Assembly (NCBI GenBank): GCA_038234045.1
Contig: JBBSUX010000050.1
Coordinates: 1 to 15,884, forward strand
Length of the DNA stretch: 15,884 bases
Reading direction: 5' to 3'
Source of the DNA: JBBSUX01 sp038234045
Lineage (GTDB): Bacteria > Pseudomonadota > Gammaproteobacteria > Burkholderiales > Burkholderiaceae_C
Shown here: piece by piece, positions 8,077-14,747 of the stretch
Position numbering within the stretch: position 1 is the first letter of the stretch
Layout: every line of letters starts with the position of its first letter
Program-made: the position numbers and the translations under genes
The notes under the pieces: generated by a model
Told to the model about the DNA's origin: nothing
What the model saw: only the letters and a program-made list of their open reading frames with translations
Databases searched by the model: none

Positions 8077-8745
8077 TCAGCCGGCAGCGCGGCGCCGGGT
8101 GGCGATGCCGTCGAGTGCCTTGCGATAGGTGTCTTCCGTCGCATCGCTGCCGGTAACCGTCATGCCCAGATCGTGCAGCAGGCCATCGTTGAGGCCGAAC
8201 ACCAAACCGTGAATGGACACCTTCTGGCCGCGGCCCCAGGCGTCGAGCAATACCGTGCTGACGCCGATGTTGACCACCTGCTCGATGGTATTGAGCTCGC
8301 ACAGCGCATTGGCGCGCTGGTCTTCGGGCAGCTCGTCGAGCAGCGGACGATGCCGGTCGCGCGTGCTTTGGATGTGGCGGATCCAGTTGTCGGCCAGCCC
8401 GATGCGCGCACCTTCGAGCGCTGCCTGCACGCCCGAGCATCCATAGTGCCCGGCCACCATGATGTGCTCGACCTTGAGCCGCTCCACCGCGAACTGGATG
8501 GCCGAGAGTGCGTTCAGATCGGAATGTACGACGATGTTGCCGACATTTCGGTGCACGAACACTTCACCCGGTTCCAGCCCGGTGATCTGGTTGGCTGGCA
8601 CGCGGCTATCAGAGCAGCCGATCCACATGTATTTGGGCTTTTGCTGCTTGACCAAACCCGTGAAGAAGCCGGGCCGCTCGCGCTCCATCTGCGCGGCCCA
8701 CTGCCGGTTGTGTTCGAAAAGGACCTGGATATCACTGTTTTGCAT
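8077..8745 (-). CDS. can: Beta-class carbonic anhydrase
   Basis: A 222-residue zinc enzyme interconverting CO2 and bicarbonate in the cytosol, supplying bicarbonate to carboxylases. The zinc ligands are visible: C44 and the D46/R48 dyad in CSDSR, then H100 and C103 in HYGCSG. HRNVGN and IHGLVFGLNDG are also typical of the E. coli Can-like subgroup. The frame runs upstream to 8913, but MQNSDIQVLFEHNRQWA is the usual start, placing the ATG at 8743-8745; no strong ribosome binding site is seen. It lies 49 bases upstream of aceK on the same strand, so the two may be co-transcribed, and it is divergent from the MBL-fold hydrolase gene. Confidence 0.95.
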   Translation of the reverse strand: MQNSDIQVLFEHNRQWAAQMERERPGFFTGLVKQQKPKYMWIGCSDSRVPANQITGLEPGEVFVHRNVGNIVVHSDLNALSAIQFAVERLKVEHIMVAGHYGCSGVQAALEGARIGLADNWIRHIQSTRDRHRPLLDELPEDQRANALCELNTIEQVVNIGVSTVLLDAWGRGQKVSIHGLVFGLNDGLLHDLGMTVTGSDATEDTYRKALDGIATRRRAAG

Positions 8746-8952
8746 GGCGGCGATGGTAAATGTTCGGGTTGGAAAAGGCGGTGACAGGTATTGCGGACCT
8801 TGCCCGGTCCATGCGGTTGCACCGGCAAACAAGCACTGGCGCGGGTGACGCACAGGCGCCATGCGGGTGCCCGCTGCCTTCCTAAAATCAGGATCAACAG
8901 TCGGCGTGCGCATTGCGGGCGGCGCGCTATTTTCTTTCTTTCGTGCAGACCT
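8746..8952. promoter_or_regulatory. Divergent intergenic region, likely back-to-back promoters
   Basis: About 207 bases separate the diverging starts of the carbonic anhydrase (-) and the MBL-fold hydrolase (+). The AT-richer stretch TATTTTCTTTCTTTC just before 8953 lies in the leader of the hydrolase gene. No confident -35/-10 pair or operator can be assigned by eye; the call rests on gene geometry. Confidence 0.45.
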
Positions 8953-10005
8953 ATGAATCTACTTGAACAGCAGCTCGACTACCCGCTTGGCGATACCCTG
9001 CCCACGCCCGGCACGGCGGTGGAGGTGGCGCCCGGCATTCGCTGGGTGCGCATGGCCTTGCCCTTCGCTTTGGACCACATCAACCTCTGGCTGCTGCGCG
9101 ATCACTTCGATGGGCGCGATGGCTGGACGGTGATCGATTGCTGCATCGACGCGCCCGGACCGCGGCAGCAGTGGGAATCGCTGTTCGCCACCGCGCTGGC
9201 AGGCCTGCCGGTGCTGCGCGTGCTGGTCACGCACATGCACCCGGATCACATCGGCCTGGCGCACTGGCTGTGCGAACGCTGGGATGCGCCGCTGTGGATC
9301 AGCGCGACCGATTACTACGCGGCCCGCTTGGGTACGCACGGCTCGGGCTTTGGTGGCGATGGCTCGGCGCGCTTCTTTGAATCGCACGGGCTTACCGACC
9401 CTGATGCGGTGCAGCAGATCCGAAAGCGCACCGACTATTACAGAAGCATGGTTCCCGAACTGCCACGCAGTTTCCGGCGCCTGATGGATGGCGACACAGT
9501 GCGCATCGGCGATGTGGATTGGCGCTGCGTGGCGGGCTACGGCCACGCGCCGGAGCACATTGCACTGTATTCCGAAAAGCTCGGCGTCCTGATTGGCGGC
9601 GACATGATGCTGCCGCGCATTTCCACCAACGTGAGCGTGTTCGATGCCGAGCCCGAGGCCGATGCGCTGGCGCTGTTCCTGCGATCGATCGAAACGTTCG
9701 CTCCGTTGCCAGAAGACACACTCATCCTGCCTTCGCACGGCAAGCCGTTTCGTGGCTTGCACACGCGGATCAAGCAACTGCAGGATCACCATCGCGACCG
9801 GCTCGACGAAGTGCGCGCGGCCTGCGCCGTATCACCGCAAAGCGCGGCGGATGTGATGCCCATCCTTTTCAAGCGCGAGCTCGACCTGCACCAGACGACG
9901 TTTGCCATGGGCGAGGCGGTAGCGCACCTGCATATGCTGTGGCACAACGGCGAACTGCGGCGCACGCGCGATGAGCAGGGCGTGTATCGGTTCAGTCCCG
10001 TTTAA
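8953..10005 (+). CDS. MBL-fold metallo-hydrolase
   Basis: A 350-residue metallo-beta-lactamase-fold hydrolase. The metal-binding HMHPDH motif is at 94-99, a further histidine lies in GYGHAPEHIALY (about H198 or H202), the bridging aspartate is in GGDMML (D217) and the last histidine in LPSHGKPF (H262). This set is that of the glyoxalase II/lactonase-like branch with a C-terminal helical extension (about 270-350). Likely reactions are hydrolysis of a thioester or lactone, but the substrate is not readable. The start MNLLEQQL at 8953 is preferred over an upstream frame that opens at 8791 because the upstream residues look non-coding and overlap the divergent promoter region. It converges on the rhodanese gene, with 34 bases between the two stops. 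Confidence 0.93.
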   Translation: MNLLEQQLDYPLGDTLPTPGTAVEVAPGIRWVRMALPFALDHINLWLLRDHFDGRDGWTVIDCCIDAPGPRQQWESLFATALAGLPVLRVLVTHMHPDHIGLAHWLCERWDAPLWISATDYYAARLGTHGSGFGGDGSARFFESHGLTDPDAVQQIRKRTDYYRSMVPELPRSFRRLMDGDTVRIGDVDWRCVAGYGHAPEHIALYSEKLGVLIGGDMMLPRISTNVSVFDAEPEADALALFLRSIETFAPLPEDTLILPSHGKPFRGLHTRIKQLQDHHRDRLDEVRAACAVSPQSAADVMPILFKRELDLHQTTFAMGEAVAHLHMLWHNGELRRTRDEQGVYRFSPV

Positions 10006-10039
10006 CCGGGTTTGAGCAGGAGCCTACGAACGCCCGCGC

Positions 10040-10543
10040 TCAGCTCTGCTTCCAGGGTAGGCCGGAACGGCGCCAGCCGCCCCGTATGTTGCGGTGACCG
10101 GCCTCGTCGGGGTCGCCCTCGAAACCTTCGAGGATGTTGTAGGCCTCCATGCCCAGCTCGGTTGCGCGTTTCGCGGCAACAATGGAGCGTACCCCGCTGC
10201 GGCAGAGCAGCAATAACTTCTTGCCGAGCTGACCGAGGGTTTCGAGCTCGTTGTCGAAATCCGGGTTGAGCGCCATACCCGGCCATTGTTTGAGCGCCAG
10301 CGGCACCGCACCCGGCACGCCACCCACCCATTCACGCTCGGCATCGGTGCGCACATCGACCAGCACCGCTGCGCCCTCTTGCACCCACTGCCAGGCCGTC
10401 TGGCCGGTGATGTCGCCGGCATAGCCTTCGGCCGGCTGCACGGTAGCCTTGGCGGTGGCTTTGCCATCCGACGCGGGAAACTGGAAAGTGCTGGCGGATG
10501 AGTCATCCGCAGCGACGGTTTGGGGGTTGAGCGGTTCTTGCAT
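10040..10543 (-). CDS. Rhodanese-like domain protein
   Basis: A 167-residue protein with a single rhodanese domain at about residues 45-160, after a low-complexity N-terminal stretch. LVDVRTDAEREWVGGVPGA is the N-terminal part of the domain, and the persulfide-forming cysteine is C114 in the active-site loop LCRSGVRS. Such proteins transfer sulfane sulfur, for instance in thiosulfate detoxification or cofactor sulfur supply. The frame continues upstream to 10855, but MQEPLNPQ at 10541-10543 is the sensible start since the longer version would run across the promoter region of the divergent SDR gene. It is probably a single-gene transcript. Confidence 0.92.
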   Translation of the reverse strand: MQEPLNPQTVAADDSSASTFQFPASDGKATAKATVQPAEGYAGDITGQTAWQWVQEGAAVLVDVRTDAEREWVGGVPGAVPLALKQWPGMALNPDFDNELETLGQLGKKLLLLCRSGVRSIVAAKRATELGMEAYNILEGFEGDPDEAGHRNIRGGWRRSGLPWKQS

Positions 10544-10616
10544 GGTGCGGATGATTCTGCCCATGCGGCGGATGCAGGGGCGTGTCCTTTTGTGCCGTTC
10601 GTGTTGATTAACTAGT

Positions 10617-10628
10617 TCGGTGAACCGA
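10617..10628. promoter_or_regulatory. Possible operator palindrome in divergent promoter region
   Basis: TCGGT-GA-ACCGA is a perfect inverted repeat next to an AT-richer patch (GTTGATTAACTAG, 10602-10614). It lies in the 241-base divergent gap between the rhodanese (-) and SDR (+) genes. The geometry fits an operator, but short palindromes of this size also occur by chance, and no regulator gene is adjacent. Confidence 0.3.
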
Positions 10629-10784
10629 GGCGCAGCGCCCACATGCCGCGCAGGCGACCGGAGCGACAACCGGTGCGGCCTATGCTGGCGGGGAAGTCGT
10701 TGTGCAGGAGGGCCTGCGCAGCAGTGTCGAGCCCAAATCGACCCATCATCCATCCCATCCACCCGACTACGGAGCGCACCTCTC

Positions 10785-11564
10785 ATGCACGATCTTTTCT
10801 CCCTGCACGGCCGCATCGCACTTGTCACCGGAGGCTCGCGCGGCATCGGCCGCATGATCGCAGCAGGCTTTCTGGCGCACGGCGCAGCGCGGGTCTATAT
10901 CTCGGCGCGCAAGGCGGAGCATTGCGAACAAGCCGCCAAGGAACTCTCGCCCGAAGGCCGCTGCATCGCCTTGCCGGCTGATGTCTCTACCGTCGAGGGT
11001 GCGCAAGCTCTTTCCGCCCGCCTGCTGGAGCACGAGCCTACACTCGACATCCTCGTCAACAATGCCGGCGCTGCATGGGGGGCGCCGTTCGACGACTTTC
11101 CTGAAAGCGGCTGGGACAAGGTGATGGATTTGAATTTGAAGGCGCCCTTCTTTCTGACGCAAGCCCTCACACCCGCGCGGCGCCTTACCTCAGAGTAGAA
11201 CGACCGGGCGCGCCCGGCGAAGGTCATCAACATTGCCTCAATCGACGGCATTTCGGTCAACCCGATGGAAACGTATTCCTACGCGGCCAGTAAAGCCGGC
11301 CTGATCCAGCTCACGCGGCGCATGGCGCTGCGGCTGATCGAAGACAACATCGTGGTCAGCGCGATTGCCCCCGGTGCCTTTGCATCCGAGATGAACCGCG
11401 CGGCCCGCGACGAAGCCGAAACCACCGCCGCCCGCATCCCAGCACGCCGCATCGGCCGCGACGACGACATGGCCGGCGCCGCGATCTACCTCGCCTCACG
11501 CGCCGGGGACTACGTCGTCGGCTCCACCCTGGTGGTAGACGGCGGCGTCACCCACGGACGTTAA
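10785..11564 (+). pseudogene. RhlG-like SDR oxidoreductase interrupted by an in-frame TAG
   Basis: The frame starts with MHDLFSLHGRIALVTGG (ATG 10785, GGAG upstream) and shows TGGSRGIG, NNAG, INIASIDG, YAASK and a C-terminal VVDGGV, a full SDR of about 259 residues resembling RhlG-type 3-oxoacyl reductases. Codon 138 is TAG (11196-11198), in the loop before the PAKVINIAS strand. The frame is the same on both sides, so a single base change explains the break. The truncated 137-residue product has the NAD(P)-binding half but lacks the catalytic Ser, Tyr and Lys. A restart at ATG 11265 would lack the cofactor site and serine. A sequencing error or stop readthrough is possible. Flanked by a rhodanese and by an intergenic repeat. 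Confidence 0.88.
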
Positions 11565-11610
11565 AACCCAGCGTCAGCCGCGCGCGCCGCTTGGATTTAA
11601 TCGAGAACAC

Positions 11611-11697
11611 CGCCGGGCCGGCTTTGCCGGACGGCAGGTGTTGCCCCCGGAAGGGGGTTGGCGCAGCGACACGCAGTGCGCGAAGACTGGGGGAGAG
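11611..11697. repeat. Intergenic multi-hairpin repeat element
   Basis: Three inverted repeats follow each other: CCGGC-TTT-GCCGG (11618-11630, with outer GCCG/CGGC at 11612-11615 and 11632-11635), CCCCC-GGAA-GGGGG (11644-11657), and GCGCA...TGCGC (11661-11681). A second GGGGG at 11689-11693 could compete for the CCCCC arm. The structure abuts the stop codon (11698-11700) of the YgjP-like gene and lies 3' of both convergent genes, so it could act as a bidirectional terminator. I recognise the composition (from memory) as a common Comamonadaceae intergenic element. Confidence 0.65.
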
Positions 11698-12630
11698 CTA
11701 TATCCAAAGAGGCGCAGCCTCTCGCCGCAGTTCCGCCCGCAGCGTCAGATGGTCGGGCACCACGCTGGCTACCACCGCCCAGAAACGCGGACTGTGATCC
11801 ATGTGGTGCAGATGCGCGAGCTCATGCACGACGACGTAATCGACCACCTCGGGCCGGAAATGCATCAGTCGCCAGTTGAGGCGGATGCCGCCGCCGCTGC
11901 TGGCACTCCCCCAGCGGGTGCGCGCACTGGTGAGCGCTAAGCTGCGCCACTGCACCTGCACCAGCGGCGCGAAATGCTCCAGCCGCTGCTGGAAGTGCGC
12001 CTTGGCTTCGCGCACCATCCAGCTGTATACCGCGTCGCGAATGGCCTCGGGCGACGCGCCGGCATCTAGGGCAAGGCGCAAGGTCTGGCTTTCGCGTACG
12101 ACGGTGGGCTGCCGACCCGCTCGACGCACTCGCGTTACTGTTGTCGCGGCAGGCACGCCCGCAGCAATTTCCACCGTCAGCAGCTCACCCAGAAACGGCA
12201 GCTGCATGCCATTGCCCCAGACGATGCGAGCCGCCTGCTCCTTGCCGCGCCGCTCATTCGAATCGGCAAGCTTGCGCAGGATCCAGGCCGATTTTTCCTG
12301 CAGCGCCGCATCGATCTCACCCAGCGGCACCCAGCCGGGCGCGCGCACCACCAGTCCTTCGGTGCCGACTGAAAACCCGATGGTGCGACGCCGGCCGCGC
12401 CGGAACAGATAAGCCACGCGCTGATCGGCGAGCATCACTTCGCGATTGGCAAGATGGTGCTGCGGCAACGCGCTTGCTATCAGGACAGGAGCTAATAGCG
12501 CCTGACTTTCCTGCGCAAGGAGCCGTTTTGATCGTGGTTTTCTGACTGGCGCAGGCGTAGGAACGGACGGAGGAACGGGCACGGGCTCGCTCCCCGCAAA
12601 AAAATCCAGCGCTAGCTGCAGCAATCCCAT
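11698..12630 (-). CDS. YgjP-like (DUF45) zinc metallopeptidase domain protein
   Basis: A 310-residue protein with a YgjP/DUF45 metallopeptidase-like domain in its C-terminal two thirds. The zinc motif is VVVHELAHLHHMDHSPRFW: H269, E270 and H273 with a third histidine at about H279. RTRWGSASSGGGIRLNWRL upstream of it is the other conserved family block. Residues 15-65 form a Pro/Ala-rich linker that includes an in-frame copy of a palindromic DNA repeat. ATG at 12628-12630 lies 8 bases after the plsC stop, so the two are almost certainly co-transcribed; a longer frame upstream overlaps plsC and is rejected. The cellular role of the family is poorly known. The TAG stop lies at the edge of an intergenic repeat, which may have supplied it. 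Confidence 0.92.
   Translation of the reverse strand: MGLLQLALDFFAGSEPVPVPPSVPTPAPVRKPRSKRLLAQESQALLAPVLIASALPQHHLANREVMLADQRVAYLFRRGRRRTIGFSVGTEGLVVRAPGWVPLGEIDAALQEKSAWILRKLADSNERRGKEQAARIVWGNGMQLPFLGELLTVEIAAGVPAATTVTRVRRAGRQPTVVRESQTLRLALDAGASPEAIRDAVYSWMVREAKAHFQQRLEHFAPLVQVQWRSLALTSARTRWGSASSGGGIRLNWRLMHFRPEVVDYVVVHELAHLHHMDHSPRFWAVVASVVPDHLTLRAELRREAAPLWI
12470..12501. repeat. Palindromic repeat copy inside the YgjP-like coding sequence
   Basis: On the minus strand this reads GCGCTATTAGCTCC followed by TGTCCTGATAGCAAGCGC, with GCGCT/AGCGC ends, and resembles the repeats at 6119 and 13429 (GCGCTA..AGC..). It encodes residues about 43-54 (ALLAPVLIASAL) using CTA, TTA and ATA codons, which are rare in the surrounding high-GC gene. 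It is read as an in-frame insertion of a dispersed element into a linker. Confidence 0.45.
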
Positions 12631-12638
12631 CGCGCTGC

Positions 12639-13379
12639 TCAGTGGCCGTAAGCCTCGGGATCGAGCCTGCGCATCTCGGCCTCGATCCACGCCTCGACCT
12701 CGCGCATCAGCTCGTCGGGCTGCCGGCCGATGCTCGGGATCGCTGGGCCAATGGACACATCCACCAGACCCGGCCGCTTGATAAAGGCCTTGCGTGGCCA
12801 TACCTTGGCCGACGTAACCGCAATAGGCACCACCGGCACGCCAGTCTCGATCGCCAGCCGTGCGCCACCATTTTTATACGTGCCCTTTTGCCCGCGCGGG
12901 ATGCGCGTACCTTCGGGGAACATGATGATCCACACGCCCTGCGCCAGCAGGCGCCGGCCCTGCGCCACCACCTTGTTGAAGGCCTGCGCGCGCAACTTGC
13001 GATCGATGTAAATCATGTCCATCCGCGCCATCGACCAACCAAAGAATGGCACATAAATCAGCTCTTTCTTGAACACGAAGGCCAGCGGATGCGGCATCAG
13101 CGTGGGCAGCAAAAAGGTCTCGAGCGTCGACTGGTGCTTGACCAGCAGCACCGCGCCGGTCTTTTCGCCCTGCGGCAGCAATTCCATACCCGAAACACGA
13201 ATCTTGATGCCCAGCAACGCACGCGCGGCCGGGCCCACAGCCAGCGTCAGCCAGCCCACCGCCAGCTGGTACATGCGCGCGCCGCCGACGAAGAGGGATG
13301 CAGTAACCATCATGATCCCCCAGGGAATCACGGTGACGAGCATCCAGAGCGTGTGCAGGACGGAGCGAATCAGGGCCAT
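12639..13379 (-). CDS. plsC: 1-acyl-sn-glycerol-3-phosphate acyltransferase
   Basis: A 246-residue inner-membrane enzyme that acylates lysophosphatidic acid to phosphatidic acid. One or two N-terminal hydrophobic segments (about 8-30 and 36-58) anchor it. The catalytic block is KHQSTLETF, with H82 and E87, a His-X4-Glu version of the usual His-X4-Asp; I recall the same replacement in other betaproteobacterial PlsC proteins. The FPEGTR substrate motif is at 154-159 and VPVVPIAV follows. ATG at 13377-13379 with GAGG about 13 bases upstream. Its stop lies 8 bases from the next gene (YgjP-like) and a 103-base gap with a repeat separates it from gmhB, all on one strand. Confidence 0.95.
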   Translation of the reverse strand: MALIRSVLHTLWMLVTVIPWGIMMVTASLFVGGARMYQLAVGWLTLAVGPAARALLGIKIRVSGMELLPQGEKTGAVLLVKHQSTLETFLLPTLMPHPLAFVFKKELIYVPFFGWSMARMDMIYIDRKLRAQAFNKVVAQGRRLLAQGVWIIMFPEGTRIPRGQKGTYKNGGARLAIETGVPVVPIAVTSAKVWPRKAFIKRPGLVDVSIGPAIPSIGRQPDELMREVEAWIEAEMRRLDPEAYGH

Positions 13380-13428
13380 GGAACGGGCTACCTCAGAGAA
13401 ATCAAAATTGTGAAAGATTTATGCCTGC

Positions 13429-13466
13429 AGCGATTCACCTGAAAGCGCTACCAGCTATCGTTTTAG
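13429..13466. repeat. Dispersed palindromic repeat, copy 2
   Basis: AGCG at 13429 and GCGCT at 13445-13449 are followed by ACCAGCTATCGTTTTAG. The first 31 bases align without gaps to the copy at 6119, sharing AAGCGCTACCAGC and then (A/T)ATC. It fills the gap between gmhB and plsC. Confidence 0.55.
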
Positions 13467-13482
13467 AACTGAAAGGCAAGGC

Positions 13483-14184
13483 TCAGAAACTCGTTGGTGA
13501 AGCGCTGTTCAGACCAGCGGCCGCGCTCAACTGGTCCGGCGAGGGCGCCACCGAAGCCCCCGCCGGCACCAGAGCCGTGACGCCCACCAACGCATCGCGT
13601 TCGACGATGAAATCGGCAAAAGCGGCCAGGTCGGCATGCACACGCGTGCCTTCAGGAAAATCCCCGGGCAGCACCAAATCCGCCACGCTAAGCGCAACGC
13701 CGGTCGCATCTGCCGCGGCGACCTCAGCGAACGCGCCCGTCAGCACCAGATGCGGTTCACAGCCCACCATCGCTCCGGCCTGCAACTCGCGCGAACTGCC
13801 GCTGGCAACAGGAACGCCTGCCAGGCTGACGCCGTAGCGCACGCCGATCTGGTCGAACAAACCCGGCAAGGGCATGCGGCAGCCGCAGCTTTCTTCGGGC
13901 CCGTGCGGACAATAAAAAAGTGCATCGATGCGGCCGCCCGCCGCCGCCAGCAGGCGTTGCATCTTGGCCTGCATGCCGTTGAGCGCCGCCACATCGAAGA
14001 GCCCGCGCCCGAGCCCTGTCTGATTCGACACCACCACCACATGAAAGCCCGCGTGGTTGAGCCGCGCGATGGCTTCCAGCGCGCCGGGCAGCGGCTCCCA
14101 TTCATCCGCCGAACTGACGAACTCACCGCGCCGGTGATTGATGGCGCCGTCGCGGTCGAGCAGGACGAGTTTGATGGGGGTCAT
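13483..14184 (-). CDS. gmhB: D,D-heptose 1,7-bisphosphate phosphatase homologue (GmhB-type HAD) with altered catalytic motifs
   Basis: GmhB removes the 7-phosphate of D-glycero-beta-D-manno-heptose 1,7-bisphosphate on the way to ADP-heptose for LPS cores. The 233-residue product has HAD motif I (LDRDGAIN, D10 and D12), motif II (VVVSNQTG), and the full zinc loop C92, H94, C100, C102. The family motif III CRKP is CRMP here (M104 for Lys), and the motif IV pattern GDxxxD is SGSSRE (G129 and E133 for the two Asp). Numbering fits R110, K111 and D136 of E. coli GmhB. The frame is intact, with a C-terminal tail of about 60 residues as in Burkholderiales relatives. Activity is therefore doubtful. 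ATG 14184 overlaps the upstream gene's stop (ATGA) with no clear ribosome binding site, so translation is probably coupled. Confidence 0.88.
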   Translation of the reverse strand: MTPIKLVLLDRDGAINHRRGEFVSSADEWEPLPGALEAIARLNHAGFHVVVVSNQTGLGRGLFDVAALNGMQAKMQRLLAAAGGRIDALFYCPHGPEESCGCRMPLPGLFDQIGVRYGVSLAGVPVASGSSRELQAGAMVGCEPHLVLTGAFAEVAAADATGVALSVADLVLPGDFPEGTRVHADLAAFADFIVERDALVGVTALVPAGASVAPSPDQLSAAAGLNSASPTSF

Positions 14185-14747
14185 GGGGATGGCTTACGGC
14201 ACTGGCGGTGCCACGGGCGGAACCTGCAGCGCTTCACGCGCGCGACGTTCGCCCAAGCGACCAAGTGTGAAACAGGATAGCGATTGGGGTCGAGCTGGGT
14301 GATGCGCGATTTCAGCACTGCAAGTTCAAGCACGCCATCACGCAACAGCGCACGCACGAAATCCGCGTCCTTGTCTCGCCCAGCGACCACTTTTGAGACT
14401 GCGAGATCATGCAGATCCGGACATACCGCCGTGACATCGCCCACGTAATGAAGGCTGGCACGCGTCATCCAGTCGGCGGGCATCACAGCCGTTTCGGGGC
14501 CGACCCCATCAGCGTGATAACCGAACGTTTCGTGGAAGCTCGACAGGGCTCCGATCGCGCCGTCGATGAGGTCCGCTTTCTCCGGATGCAGGGCTGGATA
14601 TAGATCGAGCTCGCGCGACAACAGCACATCCGCGGGTGGATCAGGCAACAAGAACAGAATCGCCTGGCTACCCACCACCACGAACGATTGCTCCTGCGCG
14701 ATCGCAGCGGCAGCTCTCAACACGTGATCGGCTTCCGACCGCTTCAT
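14181..14747 (-). CDS. Putative nucleotidyltransferase of the DUF6036-like kind
   Basis: A 188-residue protein with a minimal nucleotidyltransferase signature: FVVVGSQAI (G26-S27) followed about 19 residues later by RELDLYP, where E46 and D48 would be the (D/E)xD metal ligands. FHETFGYHADGVGPETAV and the late DLAVSKVVAGRDKDADFVRALL block are typical of DUF6036-type proteins as I know them. Such enzymes are often paired with a small partner gene; here the 106-residue gene upstream overlaps it by ATGA, with AGGCAGG as the ribosome binding site. Its own stop overlaps the gmhB start by ATGA. The last 20 residues are rich in Arg, Trp and Cys and look untypical. In a neighbouring frame a tail ending at TAA 14194-14196 looks more protein-like. 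Target and nucleotide are unknown. Confidence 0.8.
   Translation of the reverse strand: MKRSEADHVLRAAAAIAQEQSFVVVGSQAILFLLPDPPADVLLSRELDLYPALHPEKADLIDGAIGALSSFHETFGYHADGVGPETAVMPADWMTRASLHYVGDVTAVCPDLHDLAVSKVVAGRDKDADFVRALLRDGVLELAVLKSRITQLDPNRYPVSHLVAWANVARVKRCRFRPWHRQCRKPSP

Noticed and set aside
8028..8144. N-terminal extension of AceK up to 8144
   Set aside because: It would overlap the carbonic anhydrase 3' end and the added residues are unlike AceK; MFPQRLD at 8027 is the family start.
11265..11564. Independent small gene starting at ATG 11265
   Set aside because: It is the same frame and continuous homology of the SDR interrupted by TAG at 11196; it lacks the cofactor-binding half.
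13120..13140. PlsC His-X4-Glu instead of His-X4-Asp
   Set aside because: I recall KHQSxxET as normal in betaproteobacterial PlsC proteins, so it is not treated as damage.
13636..14280. 214-codon plus-strand frame opposite gmhB
   Set aside because: Antisense of gmhB with no recognisable domain.
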